Source of the DNA: Candidatus Laterigemmans baculatus
GTDB taxonomy: Bacteria > Planctomycetota > Planctomycetia > Pirellulales > Pirellulaceae
DNA length: 64,000 bases
NCBI RefSeq assembly: GCF_010367455.1
Contig: NZ_WRPR01000062.1
Span: 61,706 to 125,705, forward strand
Reading direction: 5' to 3'
Shown one piece after another: positions 58,834-64,000 of this stretch. The position numbers and the translations under genes were made by a program. A model generated the notes under the pieces. It saw only the letters and a list, made by a program, of their open reading frames with translations. It searched no databases and was not told where the DNA came from. Position 1 is the first letter of the stretch, and each line of letters opens with the position of its first letter.

Positions 58834-61455
58834 TCAAAACCCGTCCGCCTTCCAGCCCCTGACCGTCAACTCTCCGGCTCGGTCGACTTCGACTCGCACG
58901 GCTCCTTCGGCGGCGGTCAGGCGGACTTCGGCACCTCCCTGCCCTAGCATCTGGCGGACTTCCTCGCGGAGACTGCGGTTCCCGCCGCTGACGACTACAA
59001 CCGACGGCCGCATCCAGTCGAGCAGCGTCCGGGCATCCTCTTGAACACTGCCGTGATGCGGCGCCATCAACATGCCTCCCGGCGGGGGCCGCGAGTGCCG
59101 TAGCAAATGCTCGCTGCCAGGCATCTCGAGATCGCCCGGCAGCAAGATCGTCCTCCCCCGATGATCGATCCGCAGCACGAGACTATTGGCGTTGTCGCTG
59201 CCAGCGACCGGGAGCATCGGCGGATGCAGACAGCGTCCCCAGGGGTGCCCAGCGGCAGTTCGAAACTCCATCCCGCTGTGCAGCTCACGCACTGGGACCC
59301 GCTCGCGACGAATCGCCTGACGGACCGGGTCGAGCCCGCTTTGCCGCTGCTCCAACATCCCCGGCGGGGTCACGATCTCCGCGACCTGAAACCGCTCGAG
59401 CAACCCGGGGATCGCGTTGTAGTGGTCCGCGTCGGCATGCGAGACGATGATTCCGTCGAGCCGCCAAATGCCGCGAGACCAGAGCACGTCCTCGATCGGC
59501 TGGGCGCTCCACAGCGGATCTCCCAACCGGCCCGCGTCGTACAACCACACGCCACCATCGGGCAACTCAACGAGAGCACTCGTCCCGTGTCCGACGTCGA
59601 TGAAAGTCACCGCCAGCGTCTCCGGGTCGTGCTCGCGATGCGTCGCTAGCGGCCACGCGACGAGCGTCCAGAGAACCATCCAGGCCAGCATCCACTTCCC
59701 GCGGCGCTCGCCCCGCAGCCCCCTACCCCAGAGTTTGTTGCCCCAGAGTTCGTTACCCCGGCTTGGATCGCCAGCGGGCACCAGCGCACCGGCCACCGCG
59801 ACTGCATAGAACGCGACAACCCACCAGAACGGCGGCGGGGGCAACCAGAAGTGGCCGAGCGGGATCTCGCCGCACAGCTCCACCACGCCCCGCATCGTTT
59901 CGAGCGCCGCAAGGCAGATCCACCCAAACGGGATCGCCAACGGCCCACCAAACATTCCCACCGCGGCAGTGAATAGACCACCCACGAGCGCAACGGTCAG
60001 CGGCGCGATCATCAGGAGGTTGGCCAGCACCGACACCGGCGCGACGATTCCGAACGCCTGCCAGACCAGCGGCGCGGTCGCTGCCCAGACCCAAAAGCTG
60101 ACCAGCGTGAACCGTACCGCCCGCCGCCACTGGCGGACTCCCGCGCGGACGATCCAGGGCCGCGTCGATTGCAGCAACGTCTCCAGCGGGTCGTCCTCGC
60201 GAATGCTCTCCATCACCCGCCGGCCCGCCAGGACCAGCACGACCACCGCGACGAACGAGAGCTGCGTGCCGGTCTGCAGCAAGTTCTGAGGATCGAGCAC
60301 CAGCAGCGCCACCGCAGCCAGCCCGAGCGAGTTGAGCGAGCTGGTCTGCTTCCCCGCCCAGCTGCCGACGAGCACCGCACCGACCAGCATCGAGGCCCGC
60401 AGCACCGGCGGCCGGGCTCCGGTCAGAGCCGCGTAGAACACGCACACCGCGACCACTGCAGTCACCTGCCAACCGCGCGGCCAGCCCAGCAAGACCAACG
60501 CCATTGCGACCACCCCGGCCACCATCCCCAGATGCAATCCGCTGACGCTCAGCAAGTGCGCCGTCCCGGTCTCGACCAGACGGTCGCGCGTCTCGGGATC
60601 GACCGCTTGCCGCCGCCCGAGCACGAGCGCTGCGGCGAGCGGCCCCGCCTCCTCACCGACGCCTGCGTACAGCGCCCGTTCGCCCGCGACCCCGATCCAC
60701 GAGAGCGCACGCCGGAGGCCCCACGCTTCCGGCGACTCCAAGACGAACTGGGAGGGCGAATCGACGCGGAGCTGAACGGCGATGCCTCGGGGAGCGTAGA
60801 TCGCCCGCATGTCGACGGCCCCCGGATTCGTCGGCCCGTCGATCCGCTGCCAGTGCCCGTAGACCGTCACGCAGTCCCCCACCAGTCGCTCGCTGATGTC
60901 CCCTTCGACCGTCGCTCGCACCCTTCCCGACGCTGGCTCCCACCGCTCTGCACCGCGGACGCATTGGACCTCGAGCTCGACGACCGATTGATACCGCGGC
61001 GCACTCCCGCGACCGTACAAGGTGGCCAGCGCGTTGGGCCGCCGCTCCGGACTCGAAGCGACCACGGCTCTGAGCACCACCGGTTGCCAATCATCCTCGG
61101 CCATCGCCGCCAGCGAGCCTCCCGAGGCGGCACCGAACGAAGCGGCACCGAACGAAGCGGCACTGAGCGAGGCTTGCGACCACGCGGCCATCGCCATCGC
61201 AGCGGCCACGAGCGGAAGTGCGGCGACGAACCGAGACCCGGTGCCGCGGCGCGACAGCCCGATCGCCGCGACACCTCCGAGCAGCGCGAGCGAAGCCCAG
61301 CCGCCCGCGCTCCAAGGAGCCGCTCTGGCAGCCAGAATGCCCACCCCGCAAGCACACGCCAGCTGCACCCCGGGCAATTCCGCCACGGCTCGCTCGCCGG
61401 CTCGCCGACCGAGCCGCAGAGTGCCGACCGCCGCGCGTCTAGTGGGTTCTTTCAC
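58834..61455 (-). CDS. comEC: ComEC/Rec2-family DNA uptake protein
   Basis: An 873-residue polytopic membrane protein of the ComEC family, which carries single-stranded DNA across the inner membrane in transformation. After an N-terminal membrane part come DUF4131-like sequence, the Competence domain with GTAHLLSVSGLHLGMVAGVV and many helices, then a C-terminal metallo-beta-lactamase-like domain with FIDVGHGTSALVELPDGGVW and the metal-binding IIVSHADADHYNAIPG. Two in-frame repeats (SFGAA units and WGNKL units) are in loops. Other competence genes are not in the window. Confidence 0.93.
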   Translation of the reverse strand: MKEPTRRAAVGTLRLGRRAGERAVAELPGVQLACACGVGILAARAAPWSAGGWASLALLGGVAAIGLSRRGTGSRFVAALPLVAAAMAMAAWSQASLSAASFGAASFGAASGGSLAAMAEDDWQPVVLRAVVASSPERRPNALATLYGRGSAPRYQSVVELEVQCVRGAERWEPASGRVRATVEGDISERLVGDCVTVYGHWQRIDGPTNPGAVDMRAIYAPRGIAVQLRVDSPSQFVLESPEAWGLRRALSWIGVAGERALYAGVGEEAGPLAAALVLGRRQAVDPETRDRLVETGTAHLLSVSGLHLGMVAGVVAMALVLLGWPRGWQVTAVVAVCVFYAALTGARPPVLRASMLVGAVLVGSWAGKQTSSLNSLGLAAVALLVLDPQNLLQTGTQLSFVAVVVLVLAGRRVMESIREDDPLETLLQSTRPWIVRAGVRQWRRAVRFTLVSFWVWAATAPLVWQAFGIVAPVSVLANLLMIAPLTVALVGGLFTAAVGMFGGPLAIPFGWICLAALETMRGVVELCGEIPLGHFWLPPPPFWWVVAFYAVAVAGALVPAGDPSRGNELWGNKLWGRGLRGERRGKWMLAWMVLWTLVAWPLATHREHDPETLAVTFIDVGHGTSALVELPDGGVWLYDAGRLGDPLWSAQPIEDVLWSRGIWRLDGIIVSHADADHYNAIPGLLERFQVAEIVTPPGMLEQRQSGLDPVRQAIRRERVPVRELHSGMEFRTAAGHPWGRCLHPPMLPVAGSDNANSLVLRIDHRGRTILLPGDLEMPGSEHLLRHSRPPPGGMLMAPHHGSVQEDARTLLDWMRPSVVVVSGGNRSLREEVRQMLGQGGAEVRLTAAEGAVRVEVDRAGELTVRGWKADGF
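59726..59755 (-). repeat. In-frame 15-bp repeat (2 copies) in comEC
   Basis: Two units of ccccagagtttgttg-type sequence at 59726 and 59741, the second with changes, encoding NELWG/NKLWG pentapeptides in a loop. Confidence 0.85.
61127..61171 (-). repeat. In-frame 15-bp tandem repeat (3 copies) in comEC
   Basis: Units of gcggcaccgaacgaa at 61127, 61142 and 61157 (third altered), encoding SFGAA pentapeptides in a periplasmic-loop region of ComEC. Confidence 0.93.
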
Positions 61456-61552
61456 GGCTCGGCTTTGAGGTTCACGGTCCGTGTCCTAGCCCGGATTCCC
61501 GGCTAGACTGATCCGACTCAGTCGAGACACCCCATGCCAGGAGGCAATATCG

Positions 61553-63745
61553 ATGCGACGAATGCTCAAGATAGCAGTATTCCTCTTACCGCTGCCATTT
61601 CTGGGGGGTCTCACAGGCATTGCCCAAGACATCCCTCGCAATCCGCTGGAGCCCTCCGCGTTGACTTATCCCGACACGCGACGCGGCGACGTCGTCGACA
61701 ACTATCACGGCACCGACGTTGCCGACCCGTACCGCTGGCTCGAGGACACCGAGAGCCAAGAGACAGCCGAGTGGATCGCGGCGGAGAACCGCGTCACCCG
61801 CAGCTATCTCGATTCGCTCCCGGGCCGCGACGAACTTCGCCAGCGGCTGACCGAGCTCTGGAACTACGAGCGGTACAGCGCCCCGCGGCGGCGCGGCGAG
61901 ACCTACTTCTTCACCCACAACGACGGGCTGCAGGACCAGAGCGTGCTCTACACCGCCGCGTCGCTCGAAGCCGAGCGCCGCGTCCTGCTCGACCCCAACA
62001 CGCTCAGCTCCGACGGGACCGTCGCCCTGGCCGGCTACGCTCCGAGCGAGGACGGCCGGCTGCTCGCCTACGGATTGGCCGACGGCGGCAGCGACTGGCG
62101 GACCTGGAAAGTCCGCGATGTGGCCAGCGGCGAGGATCTGCCGGACACGATCTCGTGGGTCAAGTTCAGCGGCGTGAGCTGGTTGCCCGATGGCAGCGGC
62201 TTTTACTACAGCCGCTACGACGAGCCCACTCCCGGCGAAGAGCTGACCGGAACCAACTACGACCAAAAACTCTACTTTCACCAGCTCGGCACCGAGCAGT
62301 CGGCCGATCGGCTCGTCTACAAGCGTCCCGACGAGCCCAAATGGGGTTTCGGTCCGACGGTGACCGACGACGGGCGGTACCTGGTGATCAGCGTCTGGAA
62401 GGGCACTGAGCCGGTCACGCAGATCTTCGTCCAAGACCTGCAGCAGCCCGACAGCCCGGTCCGCCCGCTGCTGGTGGGTTTTGACGCCGAGTACGAGCTG
62501 GTCGGCTCCGACGGCGATCGGCTCTTCTTCCAAACCGACCTCGACGCCCCGCGGCGGCGGATCGTCGCCGTCTCGGCCAACGATGCTGGCGATCCCGCTT
62601 CAGAAGCCGAGACGCGACCGACGATCACCGAGGTCGTTCCGCAGACCGAGAATGTGCTCGAGTCGGCGAACCTGCTCGGCGACCGCTTCTTCACGATCTA
62701 TCTTAAAGACGCTCGCTCGCTGGCCATCATCTACACGATCGCCGGGGCCCACGAACGGGATTTGGAACTGCCGGGCGTTGGCACGGTCCACGGTTTCGGC
62801 GGGCGACGCGATGCCCGCGAAACTTTTTACACCTTCACCAACTACGTCACCCCGCCGTCGATTTTCCGGATCGATCTGGAGACCGACGAGCAGTCGCTGT
62901 GGCGGCGTCCCGAAGTGGCGATCGATTCGTCCGCTTACGAGACCCAGCAAGTATTTTACGAAAGCAAGGATGGGACGCGGATCCCGATGATCCTGACCCA
63001 CCGCAAAGGGCTGACTCGCTCGGGCGACAACCCGACGCTGCTGTACGCCTATGGCGGCTTCAACATCTCGCTGACTCCCGGATTCTCGCCGGCCGTCGCC
63101 GGGTGGCTCGACGCCGGCGGCATCTACGCCGTGGCCAATCTTCGCGGCGGCGGCGAGTATGGTCGCGACTGGCACGAGTCGGGGATGCTCGATCAAAAAC
63201 AGAACGTGTTTGACGACTTCATCGCCGCGGCCGAATACCTGATCGCGGAAAAGTACACCAGCAGCTCCCACCTGGGGATTCGCGGCGGCAGCAACGGCGG
63301 GTTGTTGGTCGGCGCCGTGATGACACAGCGCCCCGAACTGTTCGCCGCCTGCCTGCCGGCGGTCGGCGTGATGGACATGCTCCGCTTCCACAAATTCACG
63401 ATCGGCTGGGCCTGGGTCTCCGAGTACGGCAGCAGCGACGATCCGGAGCATTTCAAGAATCTGCTGGCCTACTCGCCGCTGCATAACTTGCGCGAAGGAG
63501 TCTGCTACCCACCGACGCTGATCACGACCGCCGATCGCGACGACCGCGTCGTCCCAGGGCACAGCTTCAAATTCGCCGCCGCCCTGCAAGCGGTCCAGTC
63601 GTGCGACAACCCCGTGCTGATCCGCATCGAAACCCGCGCGGGCCACGGAGCAGGAACGCCGGTCAGCAAATCGATCGACGAGTACACCGACTTGTGGTCG
63701 TTCCTCCTCGCCAACCTGCGTTGCCCCCTGAGCCGCAGGCGCTAG
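61553..63745 (+). CDS. Secreted prolyl oligopeptidase (S9A family)
   Basis: A 730-residue serine peptidase with a signal peptide (IAVFLLPLPFLGGLTG). The N-terminal PYRWLED motif and a seven-bladed propeller precede a C-terminal alpha/beta-hydrolase domain with catalytic serine in GIRGGSNGGLLVGA, aspartate in TADRDDRVVP and histidine in RAGHGAG, an intact triad. It cleaves short peptides after proline. The last codons (CTG AGC CGC AGG CGC TAG) lie in a GCTAGC-family repeat, whose TAG provides the stop. The gene begins about 97 bases after the comEC start, divergently. Confidence 0.94.
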   Translation: MRRMLKIAVFLLPLPFLGGLTGIAQDIPRNPLEPSALTYPDTRRGDVVDNYHGTDVADPYRWLEDTESQETAEWIAAENRVTRSYLDSLPGRDELRQRLTELWNYERYSAPRRRGETYFFTHNDGLQDQSVLYTAASLEAERRVLLDPNTLSSDGTVALAGYAPSEDGRLLAYGLADGGSDWRTWKVRDVASGEDLPDTISWVKFSGVSWLPDGSGFYYSRYDEPTPGEELTGTNYDQKLYFHQLGTEQSADRLVYKRPDEPKWGFGPTVTDDGRYLVISVWKGTEPVTQIFVQDLQQPDSPVRPLLVGFDAEYELVGSDGDRLFFQTDLDAPRRRIVAVSANDAGDPASEAETRPTITEVVPQTENVLESANLLGDRFFTIYLKDARSLAIIYTIAGAHERDLELPGVGTVHGFGGRRDARETFYTFTNYVTPPSIFRIDLETDEQSLWRRPEVAIDSSAYETQQVFYESKDGTRIPMILTHRKGLTRSGDNPTLLYAYGGFNISLTPGFSPAVAGWLDAGGIYAVANLRGGGEYGRDWHESGMLDQKQNVFDDFIAAAEYLIAEKYTSSSHLGIRGGSNGGLLVGAVMTQRPELFAACLPAVGVMDMLRFHKFTIGWAWVSEYGSSDDPEHFKNLLAYSPLHNLREGVCYPPTLITTADRDDRVVPGHSFKFAAALQAVQSCDNPVLIRIETRAGHGAGTPVSKSIDEYTDLWSFLLANLRCPLSRRR

Positions 63746-63754
63746 CCGCGGGAG
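63730..63754. repeat. GCTAGC-family repeat overlapping the peptidase stop codon
   Basis: gagccgcaggcgctagccgc spans the last codons and the TAG stop of the prolyl oligopeptidase gene. It matches the left arm of the units at 42604 and 57087 except for one base. Confidence 0.88.
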
Positions 63755-63767
63755 AGCCGCTCCACCA

Positions 63768-63899
63768 TCACCCTCCCCCCGGGAGGGTCGGGCTCTCAGG
63801 CCCGGGGAGGGCTGCTCGAACCGGTCCGCGATCACAGCTCGACGTCGCGTGTCGCCCTCCCCGCTCGTTCCTCGCGACCCTCCCGGGGGGAGGGTGAGG
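63768..63899. repeat. CCCTCCCC-family repeat, full-length copy
   Basis: Left end caccctccccccgggagggt, then cgggctctcaggcccgggga and a variable middle of about 50 bases, then right end gccctccccgctcgttcctc followed by gcgaccctcccggggggagg. It is the best copy of this family in the window. Nothing else is seen between the peptidase gene and the window end apart from a GCTAGC unit at 63911-63930. Confidence 0.93.
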
Positions 63900-63910
63900 T
63901 TCCAAGATCA

Positions 63911-63930
63911 GCCGCCACGCGCTAGCCCGG
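63911..63930. repeat. GCTAGC-family half unit
   Basis: cagccgccacgcgctagccc, similar to the arm at 20069, near the end of the window. The last 70 bases contain no recognisable gene. Confidence 0.8.
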
Positions 63931-64000
63931 ATATTTCATCCGCTGATCAGCGTAGGTATCTAGCGCGAGAGCCTTAGTTCCGGTAGACATTGGAGTTACC

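Overview
The window is GC-rich bacterial chromosome, almost certainly from a planctomycete (order Pirellulales or close). The evidence is the protein set: a paired DUF1549/DUF1553 protein with a cytochrome-c domain and a DUF1501 protein, a second planctomycete-type cytochrome-domain protein, MoxR/DUF58/VWA families, a protein kinase carrying an AAA-like relic, and a PQQ-type beta-propeller fused to DUF2007. No transposase, integrase, phage gene, CRISPR array, rRNA or tRNA gene was recognised. Genes are dense, with many ATGA or TGATG start/stop overlaps, so most belong to short operons.

Layout. 0-6 kb (+): end of glycine dehydrogenase gcvPB coupled to a lipoate-protein ligase; then an FHA protein, an ECF sigma factor, a zinc-finger anti-sigma-like protein and a large secreted hydrolase-like protein whose nucleophile position is not serine. 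6-15.2 kb (-): a cytochrome/DUF2231 protein, then an eight-gene Mrp/Mbh-type cation/proton antiporter operon (E, F, G, fused A-C-terminus/B, C, and three different ND-type antiporter subunits). 15.3-20 kb: glycyl-tRNA synthetase, a NYN-domain protein, a PAP2 phosphatase and a diacylglycerol-kinase-like lipid kinase. 20.1-25 kb (-): flagellar block flhA, flhF, a small membrane protein and a FliA/WhiG sigma factor, with no flhG. 25.2-33.8 kb: a Ser/Thr kinase, two large VWA membrane proteins and two lipoproteins. 33.8-38.5 kb: pyrK, a pseudouridine synthase, a PfkB sugar kinase and a DUF4349 lipoprotein. 38.7-42.6 kb (+): the DUF1549/DUF1553-DUF1501 pair. 42.8-48.3 kb (-): a GlsB/YmgE-like membrane protein, DUF58, MoxR and the DUF2007/PQQ protein. 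48.6-56.8 kb (-): cytochrome oxidase biogenesis genes (di-haem cytochrome c, tiny membrane protein, haem A synthase, haem O synthase, ABC transporter pair, SCO, DUF420) and a cupredoxin-like protein. 57.3-63.7 kb: purD, comEC and a secreted prolyl oligopeptidase.

Two repeat phenomena stand out beyond the genes. First, at least fifteen genes carry short in-frame tandem repeats with unit lengths of 15, 18 or 21 bp, which give penta-, hexa- or heptapeptide arrays. They usually lie in linkers or at protein termini, and five of the eight antiporter-operon tracts are in four consecutive genes. The one clear tandem array outside genes has a 17 bp unit, not a multiple of three. Second, the intergenic spaces hold several families of palindromic repeats: a GCTAGC-centred family (six sites), a CCCTCCCC/GGGGAGGG family (five or six sites), a GAGTAC satellite (two loci), and single examples of four other inverted repeats. 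Some of these repeats supply the stop codons of neighbouring genes.
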